Origin: Mageeibacillus sp. UBA6980
Lineage (GTDB): Bacteria; Bacillota; Clostridia; Saccharofermentanales; Saccharofermentanaceae
Reading direction: 5' to 3'
NCBI GenBank assembly: GCA_002450095.1
Contig: DJYK01000028.1
Location: forward strand, 1-64,000
Length of the DNA: 64,000 bases
Shown: positions 54,425 to 64,000 of the stretch, piece by piece
Position numbering within the stretch: the stretch's first letter is position 1
Layout: the number at the start of each line of letters is the position of its first letter
Made by a program: the position numbers and the translations under genes
The notes under the pieces: generated by a model
Seen by the model: only the letters and a program-made list of their open reading frames with translations
Told to the model about the DNA's origin: nothing
The model's database searches: none

Positions 54425-57400
54425 TCATATCTCGATCGCCATATTCTTCCTGAGAAGATAAACATATCTCTTCTTAACAGGTATACCCGATGCTTCAACC
54501 GCAGCGGCATACAGTTCGATCTGTTCACTGTGACGTCTCTTGACTTCCGTTACGATCGCATCCGTATCATCAGTCTTAATATAATCGGTCTTATAGTCTA
54601 TGATGACTGCCTTGCCGTCTTCATCGATATACATGGCATCCAAGGTACCCTGAACCAACGTATAGTCATCGCGGTCAGGAGCGATCCTGATCGAACAGGT
54701 CAGAGGGCGCTCTCTGAATGCCTTCCCCGATTCATCTGCTTTAACAAAACTTCGGCACAGATCGGTCTTCGCATATAATACTATATTATCGGCAAACCTG
54801 TTAACGGCCTTCCTCTCATCAGCAGACAAGATCCCGTCTTTTACAAGAAGATCAAGTTCTTCCTTAACAGATGTACCATCCATAATACTCTTAAGATCGA
54901 TAAAGCTCATGGTCTTATGAACCGCCGTACCGAGAGAGGCTCCGGACAGCGATCCTTTGATCCCGATATAACTCTCAGCATCAGGAACAGTCAGGTTTAT
55001 GGCAACTCTCATCTCAGATGATTCATCATCTGACTTACCGTCATCAGATAATTCCTTTCCGAGATCCGATGCCTCTTCATCCTGTTTCAGGGAAGAAACC
55101 GATGTCTTGGCAGGGGCGTACATGGCGTCCTCATATTTATAATGATCAAATACAGGCAAGCCGTTATCGTCTTTGCCCGAGCATCCGTGAATGACATATT
55201 CCGGTTTCTTATCAGAAGACTTATCCTCATTGCCCTGATCAGAGGAACCCGTCGTATCATCGGCTGCGGCACCGTCATATTCAGCCTCACTTACGATACT
55301 TAATCGGACACCTTCAAAAGGGGATCTGTATGAAGGCTTTTCATCCGGAGTGCATATCGACAGAAGATCAGACGAATCCGAAGACAATTTCATTCGCAAA
55401 AGAGCACTGAGCATCAGTTTGTAAATACCGCTGCACTTAAGATAGTATTCACGAGAGAAGTGTCTCCCCTCTTTCAGTATAGGTTTAAAGACAGATTCAT
55501 CAAGAGTTTCAGATGACAGATTGATTCTCCTTATAAAGCACAATTCATTCCGTGCCCTCGTGAGAGCGACATACAGAAGCCTCATATCTTCTGCATTCGA
55601 CTCGAGTTTATTCTCCTCGCGGATCAGAGCCATCTCACCGGACGTAAAACGTTCCACTCTCTCCTCGTCATAATCATCGATAACAAAACGAGGTCCGGCA
55701 GGATCATAGGGCGAAAGCGTATTGCCGGTCTTAAAGCTGATAAATGAATCTGTATCCTTTCTGTTTGAAGGATCAACATCGGCAACGATAACACACTTCC
55801 TCTCGAGTCCCTTACTCTTATGATAGCTTAAGCAGCGGACAAGATCCTCTCCTCCAAGATCATATTCGATCGCGGTCGAATCATCGAGCCTGCTCTGCAT
55901 CTGTTCGATCACCGAAGACACCTCAGACAGATCGCTTCCTCTCTTGAGGAAATTACTGATAAGCCAGTTCTTGAACACGTTGAGCTTCTCGATCTCAGAT
56001 GAAGATTCCTTCATAAGAGTTGCCTTGATACCGGTCTTGATGAAGATGTCCTCGATTAATTCTCCGATATCTTTAACGACACTGTCGGATCTTAATTCAT
56101 TAAGAGCATCACACAAGAAGTTACACTTCTTCTTAATCTCCTCATCAGGTCCTGTCTTCGAATAGTTCCTGATCTTAACGATAAGATTCATTTCTTTGTA
56201 TTCGGGATAGTTGTAACTTATAATCTCCGCCAATTCATCAAGTTTAAAATTTGAAAACCTGTATGCGGAAAGCATAACTCCGGTAAGACACTCATCCCTG
56301 TATTCGTTAGCCAGAACTTTAATGAGATTACAGATACCGATTATCTCGTTGTCGGAGAACAGAGGCTTACTGTCGATACAACGGGCCGGGATATTCTTCG
56401 AGCGCAGGAAATCGGCTGCCGCACGTGCGGCATTATTAGTCCTGGTCAGAACGAATATATCTTTATAACTGTAACCCGAATCCAGATAATCTCTTACTTT
56501 CTTTCCTATCTGAAACGTGAGCAACTCCATGTCCTTGATCTGCTTCTGTTCGTCAGACACATTATCATCAGACTGATCATCAGAATCCGAGCCACTCTTC
56601 TTATCCCGGGCATTTATAAAAATGACTTCAGGTATGTTGCCGGGAGGAGTTTTATCAAATGCATTAAGCATGTGATTCTCACCTTCATAATCGATCTCGG
56701 CAGCGCCGCCGCTCATAAGCTGCCCGAACACCTCATTAACAAAATCAAGGATCTGCGGAGTGCTTCTGAAATTGAGATTCAATTCTATGAGGTTTCCTTT
56801 ACTCTTATCCTTACGATATGAGTCAGCCTTACTTATGAACAAAGACGGGTTGGCATTTCTGAATTTATAGATACTCTGCTTAACATCACCTACACAGAAA
56901 ACATTATCGTCAGCTATTAACGCTACGACGGAATCCTGCAAAGACGTATTATCCTGATACTCATCTATATAGATTTCTTTGAACTTATCCTTATAGAAAG
57001 ACCTTGCCTCGGGAGATTTTAAGACCTTAAGGCACATATGCTCCTGATCGGAATAATCAATGCCGTGAAGCTTCCTCTTAATCCTGCTGTATATGTCATC
57101 CATGCGCTTTAACAGCGAGGCAAAAGCTCTGGCACAGGAAGTCCTCCTCAACTGCATCTTGTACAATTCATCCGCATCATTCCAACCGAGAATATCAAAA
57201 TCCTCATTAGGAAGAAGATCATTACCGTAGTTCGTATAACCATTAGGCGTCCTGGGAAGATCCTCTCCGTTATGGATATGATTCTTACGATTGATAAGGC
57301 ACAATGCCGCTATCGGGCCGAAAGCATCTTTGAAATCCGGATCTATTTCTTCTTTCTTGTTATAAAGCCGGGGATATTCGGAAGGATGCGGTGCATCGTA

Positions 57401-58294
57401 TATCGACTTATAGAATCGTCGGATCAGCGCTAACTTCTCTTCATCGGTAACTTCTCCGGAAAAAGCATTGTTATATTCTTCCAGATTTGTTTTGAAAGAG
57501 GCGACTATTTCCTTGAGTATATCCTTGGATTCATCCTTAAGAGTAATAGTCGGAATCATAGGTTCAGAGTCAAGACAAGCGGCATAAGCCTTACGCAACA
57601 GTTCGTCTTGATCATGAACGTAACGGGCAAGTCCCGTAATGACATGAAGGTCATCAGTCTTCTGCCTCTGATCAACGATCCCGTCAAGGATAGTAATGTA
57701 ATCGGGCAGACTTCGAAGCTTAAGATAGGATTCAATTACAGACTCCTCGAGAGGTCCCTCCTTCTTACCGTCACCGGTGGAGAAGACAAGGTTAAGAAAA
57801 TCCTCGCGGTCCTTTTCCGGCAAACTTCCGTCAGCAATCCCGTCATATAACTGCATAACTGCCTCGTGAGCGGCCTGAGCCCTAAGCATCTTCAAGGTAG
57901 TATCATCCAGGACCTGGCTTCCGGGCTCCATAACGTCGCTGCTTTCCGACATATGACCGGATTCGCTGACGACGCGGTTACAAAAACTGTTCATCGTCTG
58001 TATATATGAACCCGGCAACATATCGATCTGCTCGGAAATATATTCTTTGTCAACGCCCGGCACGGACATAGCCTTCCGAAAACTGTCCTCGATCTTCTCT
58101 CTCATATTGGCTGCGGCATCATTAGTAAAAGTAACGACCAACAGCTGATCTATACGAAGTTCCTTCCTGACTATCTTGGAAGTGATCCTCGCAGACAGAA
58201 CAGTCGTCTTACCGGAACCTGCCGCCGCAGAAACAAGGATATTGGATCTGGAAGCTTCGATTACATCTTTCTGATTTCCTATCGGTTCAAACAT
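54425..58294 (-). CDS. addA: Helicase-nuclease subunit AddA
   Basis: This 1289-aa UvrD-like helicase and RecB-type nuclease processes double-strand breaks. The N-terminal Walker A is SAAAGSGKTTVLSARI and Walker B is IDEYQDNTSLQD. Motif CLSYHKSKGLERKCVI lies further on. The C-terminal nuclease motif is VIIDYKTDYIKT. A Ser/Asp-rich insert lies before the nuclease domain (about residues 1005-1080). It begins 1 nt after addB. Confidence 0.95.
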   Translation of the reverse strand: MFEPIGNQKDVIEASRSNILVSAAAGSGKTTVLSARITSKIVRKELRIDQLLVVTFTNDAAANMREKIEDSFRKAMSVPGVDKEYISEQIDMLPGSYIQTMNSFCNRVVSESGHMSESSDVMEPGSQVLDDTTLKMLRAQAAHEAVMQLYDGIADGSLPEKDREDFLNLVFSTGDGKKEGPLEESVIESYLKLRSLPDYITILDGIVDQRQKTDDLHVITGLARYVHDQDELLRKAYAACLDSEPMIPTITLKDESKDILKEIVASFKTNLEEYNNAFSGEVTDEEKLALIRRFYKSIYDAPHPSEYPRLYNKKEEIDPDFKDAFGPIAALCLINRKNHIHNGEDLPRTPNGYTNYGNDLLPNEDFDILGWNDADELYKMQLRRTSCARAFASLLKRMDDIYSRIKRKLHGIDYSDQEHMCLKVLKSPEARSFYKDKFKEIYIDEYQDNTSLQDSVVALIADDNVFCVGDVKQSIYKFRNANPSLFISKADSYRKDKSKGNLIELNLNFRSTPQILDFVNEVFGQLMSGGAAEIDYEGENHMLNAFDKTPPGNIPEVIFINARDKKSGSDSDDQSDDNVSDEQKQIKDMELLTFQIGKKVRDYLDSGYSYKDIFVLTRTNNAARAAADFLRSKNIPARCIDSKPLFSDNEIIGICNLIKVLANEYRDECLTGVMLSAYRFSNFKLDELAEIISYNYPEYKEMNLIVKIRNYSKTGPDEEIKKKCNFLCDALNELRSDSVVKDIGELIEDIFIKTGIKATLMKESSSEIEKLNVFKNWLISNFLKRGSDLSEVSSVIEQMQSRLDDSTAIEYDLGGEDLVRCLSYHKSKGLERKCVIVADVDPSNRKDTDSFISFKTGNTLSPYDPAGPRFVIDDYDEERVERFTSGEMALIREENKLESNAEDMRLLYVALTRARNELCFIRRINLSSETLDESVFKPILKEGRHFSREYYLKCSGIYKLMLSALLRMKLSSDSSDLLSICTPDEKPSYRSPFEGVRLSIVSEAEYDGAAADDTTGSSDQGNEDKSSDKKPEYVIHGCSGKDDNGLPVFDHYKYEDAMYAPAKTSVSSLKQDEEASDLGKELSDDGKSDDESSEMRVAINLTVPDAESYIGIKGSLSGASLGTAVHKTMSFIDLKSIMDGTSVKEELDLLVKDGILSADERKAVNRFADNIVLYAKTDLCRSFVKADESGKAFRERPLTCSIRIAPDRDDYTLVQGTLDAMYIDEDGKAVIIDYKTDYIKTDDTDAIVTEVKRRHSEQIELYAAAVEASGIPVKKRYVYLLRKNMAIEI

Positions 58295-58295
58295 A

Positions 58296-61200
58296 TTATT
58301 TCTTCCCCTTCTTTCCCTTCTTCTGCTCTATCTTCCAGGATTCCGACAATTTCTTGGCAGGCGCTGCATCGGGTTTATTCTTATCGGGCTTCCTTCCGCA
58401 TGCGCCCTTAAAACTGCAGAACGTACAAGCCTTATCAAACTCAGATGAAGTCAATCGGACGGCTGACTTGCCTTCCGATATATTCGTACATGCTTCCTGA
58501 AGCTTCTTGTACGCATGTGCCTTGATCTCATCAAACTTGTATTTCTCCGTATCATATGCGATATATTCAAACGGACCGCTCTCCGAGGGTTTCTTCTTCT
58601 TGGTCGGCAGATAAGTCTTTATATAACCTGCATTCTGAACATGAACTCCCGGTTCCTGTTCAAGTCCGTAAGCATATGCCAGAAGCTGGATCTGCACACC
58701 TTCCGCCGCCTCTTTAAGATCGATACTCTTAAGATAAGTCTTATAATCGACGATCCTGATGTTCCCGTCACCGGGATTCTTGTCGATCCTGTCAATAGAC
58801 CCGACGAATTTGAAATCGAATTCGATGTCATCGTTATCTTTGGTCTTTACGGTCGTCTTTATATCGATCTTCCTGTCAAGGCTCTCAAGTTTCTTCTCAA
58901 AATCGTACGGGCGATACCCGGTCGTCTTGTAGTAATTAAGGAAGACCGGATATGCACTCTCGAATATTCTCCTGGCCTTAAGACCGGGATATACGGCATA
59001 TCGGGAAGAATACTTCTCCGGATTGGTTATCTGATCCTCTTTGATCGCCTCTCTGAAAAGACGATCTGACATTTCCTTCAGGCGTTCGGGAGTTGCTTCG
59101 GATATCAATTCATCGATCGAACGGGTATCCAACTGAGCCTTAACGTCTGCCATAGAGTCCTCAAACATCTTGTGACACAGAAGTCCCAATTCTCCCGATT
59201 CCTGACGTGTTCCGTCCTTACGTACTCTGATGCGAAGCGCGTAATCGAGCATATAGTGCAAAGGACAGCCGTTATACATCTCAATGGATGAGACGCTGCA
59301 TTTCTCCCTTCCGTGCGACAGGAGCGCCTTCATGTGTTCCGGTGTTATGTATGTATATTGTGAATCATCGGCAATATGCCTTCTGTTAACCGGAATTCCG
59401 TAAACGGGAGTTACATAATCACCGCGCTTTACCTGAAATTCATGGTCTTCATAGCTCAATGCCGACCTGATATACGTAAATACCGAACTCGGCATCTCGG
59501 TAGAAGACGTAATGAAATATAACTTATCATCAACACCATTGAGCAACAGCGAAGCGGCGACAGTCTCCTGCCGGGATCTTTGCTGAACCTTATCGGGCAG
59601 TCCGAGGCTCTTAAGAACGTCAGATGATATTATACCTTCCCGAGACGGCGAATGAGGGAAATTACCGCTGTCGGCTCCTATGATAAACAGCACCTTACAA
59701 GGGGTATAGATCGAAGATTCGATGGATGTGATCTGAACCGAATCGGCAGAAAGAGGGATACTTCCGGAGGCTTTATTCTTCATATCGGTCCTTACAAGAG
59801 ATGCAAACTGTTCGCGTGATATCGGAACATTATTCAAGTCTCCTGTAAAGGATGACAGAAGCTTCATTATCTCCTGATAACCCTGAACTATCGCGAGAGC
59901 CGTATCCGACTCATTACGCTTAAGGTATTCATCACGCAGCGCCTCGACCTCGCCCTTCAGGCTTCCGATGTACCTTGCAAGAACAACGGCCTTACCGCTG
60001 ATCGTCTTCTCGCGGTCAATGGCATCGGTAACTTCCTTCATGGGCACAAGAACACGCTTAACTATGTTCTCATAAAGATAACTGCCTCCGTCAATGATCA
60101 GCGTCCCTTCATCCAGGATAGTAAAAGGTTTCCTGACTTCCTTCTCGCTGTCGGAAGCAAGCGTAAGGGAATAATAATCCGGATCGAAAAGCCTTCTTCC
60201 GTCTCTGATGTTCTCTCTTAAAAGATAATTATCGAACATGCCCGTAAGGTCATTCCTGACACCCGTAAATACGCCGGTCCTAAGAAGCTTAAGTACATCG
60301 GACACATCATAATCATGAAGCGACACATCCAAAAGACCGAGGACGAATCTTACCACGGGAGTGTTAAGAAGGATAACCTTCTTATCGATAAACATCTGAA
60401 GATCGAATAATTCGAAGATACATTTGATCCTGTCCTTGTACTCATCATCTGCGCAGAGGATACGGATATCGCTGAATCTGTACTTCTCCTCCACCCTTAC
60501 CAGACGATTGATCTCATTGGCTATAAAAGACACGGCATCATCCGGCATAGTAAAGGAGATGAGATCTATCGAGCCGTCGTTCGGACGACCGATATGATAA
60601 TCCATATCACCTTCTGCATAGTGCCGGGATATAAGGTTAATATCGTTCGAAGGAATATCGGAAATGATCTTCGGTTCACATTCGACCTTCCCCCCTATCG
60701 ACTTCATAACGGATATGGTATTCTCACCGAACTCACTGAACTTACTGTCATATTCCCCGCTTCCGGCAGCCGCATAAACGACAACCTCCGCTCCCGCATC
60801 GGACAGGACCTTGATAAGATTGATCTCCTGAGGCGTGAGGTTCCTCGAACTTCCGAGCCCGATGACAACAAACTTAGAATTCAGAAAAGACTTAAGTTCC
60901 CTGAAACGTCTCGGAGCCGTCCCCGTCATAAACGATCTGACCGTCTCTGTCGCCATATCGGGCAGTGACTCATTGACCGGAAGATCAAATTCGCTGCCAA
61001 GCTTATCGATACGTTCAATAAGAAGCGCCACTTCAGAAAGCTTGGCATCGCTTCCCGCACCTAATCCGATCTTCTCCCTTATGCCGTCGGGACCGATTCC
61101 GTACCTTCTGAAATCCCCGACAAGATCGACCAGAAGATCTATGTATTCGAAATAATGGCGAAGTCTGTTAAGATTCGGGAAATCGGAAGGAGAGTCCGTA

Positions 61201-61526
61201 AGAACGCGGTATATCACGTTACGGAGCAGAATGTCATCCGAAGAGACCTTCCTGCCGGTAAGCGTAAGGATCTTATGGGACAGGCGCACAAAACTCAATA
61301 CATCCGTATCCAATGTACCCGCACTGACGGAACCTGCCGAGGTTACTCTATCATCTTCCGGATCCCGACCCTTCACAAGCTCGTCAAAGACGAGACGTTC
61401 AACTGACGCCTTAACTGATTCGGGAACGATAAACACCATCCGGCCTTCGTATCCGGAATCCAATTGTTCCTTTACGGCAAAACCGGTGACCGGTCTGTAT
61501 GATTTGTAGGGAATTATTCTGATCAT
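58296..61526 (-). CDS. addB: Helicase-nuclease subunit AddB, without Walker A
   Basis: This 1076-aa partner of AddA carries the second nuclease and an iron-sulfur cluster. The nuclease motif is IRIVDYKTYLKS. Cluster cysteines are in MYNGCPLHYM and the C-terminal CTFCSFKGACG. The N terminus, where AddB normally has a GRSGSGKT-like Walker A, reads IIPYKSYRPVTGFAVKEQ followed by VFIVPE, so the nucleotide loop appears lost. Recognition of this subunit in other Clostridia supports the call. Its ribosome binding site is weak and lies inside a terminator-like hairpin. Confidence 0.9.
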   Translation of the reverse strand: MIRIIPYKSYRPVTGFAVKEQLDSGYEGRMVFIVPESVKASVERLVFDELVKGRDPEDDRVTSAGSVSAGTLDTDVLSFVRLSHKILTLTGRKVSSDDILLRNVIYRVLTDSPSDFPNLNRLRHYFEYIDLLVDLVGDFRRYGIGPDGIREKIGLGAGSDAKLSEVALLIERIDKLGSEFDLPVNESLPDMATETVRSFMTGTAPRRFRELKSFLNSKFVVIGLGSSRNLTPQEINLIKVLSDAGAEVVVYAAAGSGEYDSKFSEFGENTISVMKSIGGKVECEPKIISDIPSNDINLISRHYAEGDMDYHIGRPNDGSIDLISFTMPDDAVSFIANEINRLVRVEEKYRFSDIRILCADDEYKDRIKCIFELFDLQMFIDKKVILLNTPVVRFVLGLLDVSLHDYDVSDVLKLLRTGVFTGVRNDLTGMFDNYLLRENIRDGRRLFDPDYYSLTLASDSEKEVRKPFTILDEGTLIIDGGSYLYENIVKRVLVPMKEVTDAIDREKTISGKAVVLARYIGSLKGEVEALRDEYLKRNESDTALAIVQGYQEIMKLLSSFTGDLNNVPISREQFASLVRTDMKNKASGSIPLSADSVQITSIESSIYTPCKVLFIIGADSGNFPHSPSREGIISSDVLKSLGLPDKVQQRSRQETVAASLLLNGVDDKLYFITSSTEMPSSVFTYIRSALSYEDHEFQVKRGDYVTPVYGIPVNRRHIADDSQYTYITPEHMKALLSHGREKCSVSSIEMYNGCPLHYMLDYALRIRVRKDGTRQESGELGLLCHKMFEDSMADVKAQLDTRSIDELISEATPERLKEMSDRLFREAIKEDQITNPEKYSSRYAVYPGLKARRIFESAYPVFLNYYKTTGYRPYDFEKKLESLDRKIDIKTTVKTKDNDDIEFDFKFVGSIDRIDKNPGDGNIRIVDYKTYLKSIDLKEAAEGVQIQLLAYAYGLEQEPGVHVQNAGYIKTYLPTKKKKPSESGPFEYIAYDTEKYKFDEIKAHAYKKLQEACTNISEGKSAVRLTSSEFDKACTFCSFKGACGRKPDKNKPDAAPAKKLSESWKIEQKKGKKGKK

Positions 61527-61572
61527 AAAAATACCGCCATGATGTGATAATACGATTATACATCATGACGGT
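61526..61572 (-). terminator. Long hairpin between the acyl-CoA synthetase gene and addB
   Basis: On the minus strand, ACCGTCATGATGT and ACATCATGGCGGT form a 13-bp stem with one mismatch and a 14-nt loop. It is followed by ATTTTTAT that runs into the addB start codon. It should end the upstream transcript. It also lies over the addB translation start, so it could affect addB expression. Confidence 0.7.
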
Positions 61573-61600
61573 CAGAGCTCAGTACTATTTATGGGACGAT

Positions 61601-63439
61601 TCAGATCCTGTCCAGATTCTTACCGTTCAGGTCTTTGACTGACAGACCGGCAGCGGCGATCTTAGTCTCGATAGCCTCCTGCTCCTTAGATCTCTTGATC
61701 TTAAGCGTGGTGGTCTTGATCATGTCAGTCTCAGAATACATATATGTATGGACGATCTTGTAGGAAGGCATCTTGTGATTGACTTCCCTCATCTTCTCAG
61801 AGAGGTAATCAGACACTTCCGGATCGGTCGCATCGCGGTCGATACCGATCTCACGGCCGATAACCGCCCTGTCTATAAGGAGCTTGGCCGTTATATCAAC
61901 CTGTCCCCTGTCGTTTCCGGCACCCCATACGAACGCCTCCGAGACTCCCTTGATCTCAGCGATCAGAGCCTCTATCTCTTCGGGGAAAGCCTTCTTGCCT
62001 GAAGTCAGGACTATCATGGACTTAACTCGTCCGGTTATATGTATGGATCCGGTCTTGTCGATGTATCCCATATCACCCGTATGGAACCATCCGTTCTCAT
62101 CGATAGCTTCCTTCGTCGCTTCCTCGTTCTCGAAATAACCTGTCATTATACAGTCAGACTTGGTTATGATCTCACCTATAGTATTCGGAGCCTTCTCCTC
62201 TGTATCTATTGCAACCGTAATGCCTACAAGAGGCTTGCCTACGCTGCCGTGAACGTTTACGGCCTCGTTGGTAACGGAAATAACGGGGCTCGTCTCGGTA
62301 AGACCGTAACCCATAAAGAAATCGATACCGAAATTGGTAAATGCGTCAACATATTTCTTATCGATACCGGCACCGCCTATTACGATCATACGCATATCGC
62401 CGCCGATGTTGTCGATGATCTCCTTAAAGACCGCACGTCTGACATCGATACCGACAGACTTCAAAAACTTCGTCACGGGTATCATTATGCTGATGAGTTT
62501 CTCTTTGCCCGAAGCCTTGATACCCTCTTCTATCTTGGAGTAGATATTCTCATAAAGAAGAGGAACCGAAATACAGACCTCCGGGTGCCACTCCTTAAGA
62601 TTCTTAACAATATAGCGAAGGCCGTCGGAAAGACAGAGACAACCTCCCGCAAAAAGGATAAAGAAATCGCAGGTATTCTCGAACGTGTGATGCAAAGGAA
62701 GTATCGAGAAAGCCCTGTCGCCGGGCATTACGAGAAGTGTCTGCGCAATGGAATAAACATTGGAACAGATATTTTTATGTGTCAGAAGAACACCCTTGCT
62801 CATCGAGGTGGTTCCGGAAGTAAAGAGGATGATCCTCGGCTCCTCCGAATTGATGGGAGTTTTCATGAACGAGTCATCGCCGTTCTGAATAAGCTCCCTG
62901 CCCTTAGCGATAAGATCATACATATCAACAAAGCTGTCATCCGGGAATGACTCGTCTTTACCGAGTCCTTCCGGGTACATACAGATGAATCTCTCGATAC
63001 AGGACTTGATCGAACCTTCCTTCTGCTTCTTCTCTACCGATACCATCATCGCGTGGTGCTTAGGCTGGTAGAAGATGACCTTAGCCTGCGATCTTTCCAG
63101 AAGCGCTATCAATTCATCTTCAGGAAGCATCCTGTCAAGAGGAACACCTACACTGTCGGTCGAAAGTATCGCCGTGTAAGACAGGAACCACTCATAACAG
63201 TTGGCTCCGACAACGGCGAGCCTTTCACCCTTGTACGGACTGTTAAGGATGTATGTTCCGAGAGCTTTGATGTCATCTCCGTATTCGGCGAAAGTCCTGT
63301 GGATCTCGGACTGTTTGGGATTTCTTCTGAATATAAAAGCATCAAGAGCAGCGTGTTTGTCGCATGCATGCATGATGAGCTCGCGCAAATTATCATAATA
63401 ATCCGCTGAGTAAATAGCTGTACCCGTTATCTCGCGCAT
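61601..63439 (-). CDS. AMP-forming acyl-CoA synthetase (long-chain type)
   Basis: This adenylate-forming ligase of about 612 aa activates fatty acids with ATP and CoA. The P-loop-like motif ILFTSGTTSMSKGVLLTHKN near residue 205, GYGLTETSPVISV near 380, and WFHTGDMGYIDKTG near 455 are the standard family motifs. I use the ATG at 63437-63439 with GGAGG 5 nt upstream. It is divergent from a PlsC-type acyltransferase gene, so both may belong to membrane-lipid synthesis or fatty-acid recycling. Confidence 0.93.
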   Translation of the reverse strand: MREITGTAIYSADYYDNLRELIMHACDKHAALDAFIFRRNPKQSEIHRTFAEYGDDIKALGTYILNSPYKGERLAVVGANCYEWFLSYTAILSTDSVGVPLDRMLPEDELIALLERSQAKVIFYQPKHHAMMVSVEKKQKEGSIKSCIERFICMYPEGLGKDESFPDDSFVDMYDLIAKGRELIQNGDDSFMKTPINSEEPRIILFTSGTTSMSKGVLLTHKNICSNVYSIAQTLLVMPGDRAFSILPLHHTFENTCDFFILFAGGCLCLSDGLRYIVKNLKEWHPEVCISVPLLYENIYSKIEEGIKASGKEKLISIMIPVTKFLKSVGIDVRRAVFKEIIDNIGGDMRMIVIGGAGIDKKYVDAFTNFGIDFFMGYGLTETSPVISVTNEAVNVHGSVGKPLVGITVAIDTEEKAPNTIGEIITKSDCIMTGYFENEEATKEAIDENGWFHTGDMGYIDKTGSIHITGRVKSMIVLTSGKKAFPEEIEALIAEIKGVSEAFVWGAGNDRGQVDITAKLLIDRAVIGREIGIDRDATDPEVSDYLSEKMREVNHKMPSYKIVHTYMYSETDMIKTTTLKIKRSKEQEAIETKIAAAGLSVKDLNGKNLDRI

Positions 63440-63465
63440 TAAAGCCTCCGTTTCAAAACTATAAG

Positions 63466-63494
63466 ATAATACCATTTTGGTTTTTTGAAGTCTA
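63466..63494 (-). promoter_or_regulatory. Promoter of the acyl-CoA synthetase gene
   Basis: On the minus strand, TAGACT (63489-63494), 17-bp spacer, TATTAT (63466-63471). It lies 26 nt before the start codon. Confidence 0.55.
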
Positions 63495-63500
63495 TAATGT

Positions 63501-63528
63501 TTGACTTAACATTTATTAACGATATTAT
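63501..63528 (+). promoter_or_regulatory. Promoter of the acyltransferase gene
   Basis: TTGACT (63501-63506), 16-bp spacer, TATTAT (63523-63528). It reads opposite to the acyl-CoA synthetase promoter; their upstream edges are 6 bp apart, so one regulator could control both. Confidence 0.65.
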
Positions 63529-63561
63529 AAGTATATATTTTCACAGCAGTTGAGGTGCCAA

Positions 63562-64000
63562 ATGCCGGAAGACAATAAGAACACAGCCAATACCAAAGAT
63601 CATCATAAGCATCTTGATGAGAAGTATCCTACCAAAAGAGGCATAAGGGGTAACCTTGCCAAGATCGGATTCCTTTGGCTTACAAGTATGCTTACAGACT
63701 TTAAGTGTGTAGGAAGAGATAATTTTCCCGAGAATAATCCATATGTCGTCGCTTCCAACCACCAGTGTTTTGCCGACGGCGTCCTTATCGATAAATTCCT
63801 CCCCAGAGGACACTTCAAGTGGATGTGCGCTCTTGTAGGCGCCGATCTCGAGACAGACTACGGACACCTCGGAAGGCTCATCATGAAGGTCGGAAGAGGC
63901 ATCGCCGTCGACAGATACGGCAATCCCGTAAGAGGTCTCATCAAGGCCAAGAAGGAAGTCGAGAAAGGCAACATCTGCTTCGTATTCCCCGAAGGAACAA
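63562..64000 (+). CDS. PlsC-type 1-acylglycerol-phosphate acyltransferase (partial, 3' end outside window)
   Basis: The open frame starts at ATG 63562 with GAGGTG 4 nt upstream and continues past the window end (146 codons visible). The translation begins MPEDNKNTANTKDHHKHL and later contains VASNHQCFADGVLI, which carries the H-X4-D catalytic motif. FPEGT comes at the very end, the glycerol-phosphate-binding motif. Both motifs and their spacing fit the LPLAT/PlsC family that acylates lysophosphatidic acid. It has its own promoter and is divergent from the acyl-CoA synthetase. Confidence 0.88.
   Translation, partial: MPEDNKNTANTKDHHKHLDEKYPTKRGIRGNLAKIGFLWLTSMLTDFKCVGRDNFPENNPYVVASNHQCFADGVLIDKFLPRGHFKWMCALVGADLETDYGHLGRLIMKVGRGIAVDRYGNPVRGLIKAKKEVEKGNICFVFPEGT

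Noticed and set aside
62039..62950. 303-aa plus-strand open frame opposite the acyl-CoA synthetase gene
   Set aside because: Shadow of a gene with complete family motifs; no start signals or domain pattern.

Overview
The window looks like a chromosomal segment of an anaerobic, meso-diaminopimelate-type Clostridia (Firmicutes). The evidence is HrcA/CIRCE heat-shock control, a tryptophan T-box, NrdR beside ftsZ, AddAB instead of RecBCD, an SpoVD-like PASTA penicillin-binding protein, MurE with a DNPR motif, and strong GGAGG ribosome binding sites. The genus cannot be fixed from sequence alone. From about 1.5 kb to 53.2 kb almost every gene is on the minus strand, often with overlaps of 1 to 14 nt, so most of the window reads as long leading-strand operons.

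Layout, left to right. (1) 1-1.55 kb: an IS110-family element of the IS1111 group with 13-bp subterminal inverted repeats and a structured non-coding right end, a good bridge-RNA (seekRNA) candidate. It appears to have cut off the 3' end of a membrane-protein gene. (2) 2.4-8.3 kb: accessory genes. These are two small lipoproteins, a tRNA-Leu(UAG), a twin long palindrome, an autoregulated tetR / aldo-keto reductase / CMD-cupin operon, and an ADP-ribose pair (ADP-ribosylglycohydrolase and macrodomain protein). (3) 8.3-16.9 kb: lepA, lepB, aspS, rsmE, a degenerate ThiD-like kinase, and a TrpB2-type tryptophan synthase beta chain under a T-box with a UGG specifier. (4) 16.9-22.7 kb: three 62-bp tandem repeats, then four cell-envelope genes around a membrane-anchored clostripain (C11) protease. 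(5) 23.2-29.7 kb: the CIRCE-controlled operon hrcA-grpE-clpP-dnaK-dnaJ-prmA, with clpP unusually placed inside it. (6) 29.7-41 kb: hemW, a DUF4276/ATPase pair resembling defence modules, an AI-2E transporter, a coiled-coil protein, coaD, rsmD, recG, nth, an OmpR-type two-component pair, and nrdR. (7) 41-53.4 kb: the division and cell-wall cluster mraZ-rsmH-ftsL-pbp-murE-murF-ftsW-murG-ftsQ-ftsZ, without mraY, murD or murC. It is driven by a recognisable promoter with candidate MraZ repeats. (8) 53.5-64 kb: DUF1294, tadA, addB-addA, an AMP-forming acyl-CoA synthetase, and the start of a divergent PlsC-type acyltransferase.

How the genes work together. Regions 5 to 7 hold core growth functions: protein folding, recombination and repair, CoA synthesis, rRNA modification, division and wall synthesis. 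Regions 2 and 4 look niche-specific, with surface proteins, redox/detoxification and ADP-ribosylation reversal. The best candidates for new biology are the right-end RNA of the insertion sequence, the ATPase/TOPRIM-like pair embedded in a housekeeping operon, the envelope protease cluster, and the twin palindrome beside the tRNA.

All calls come from reading the sequence and recalled family knowledge; no database search or folding program was run.
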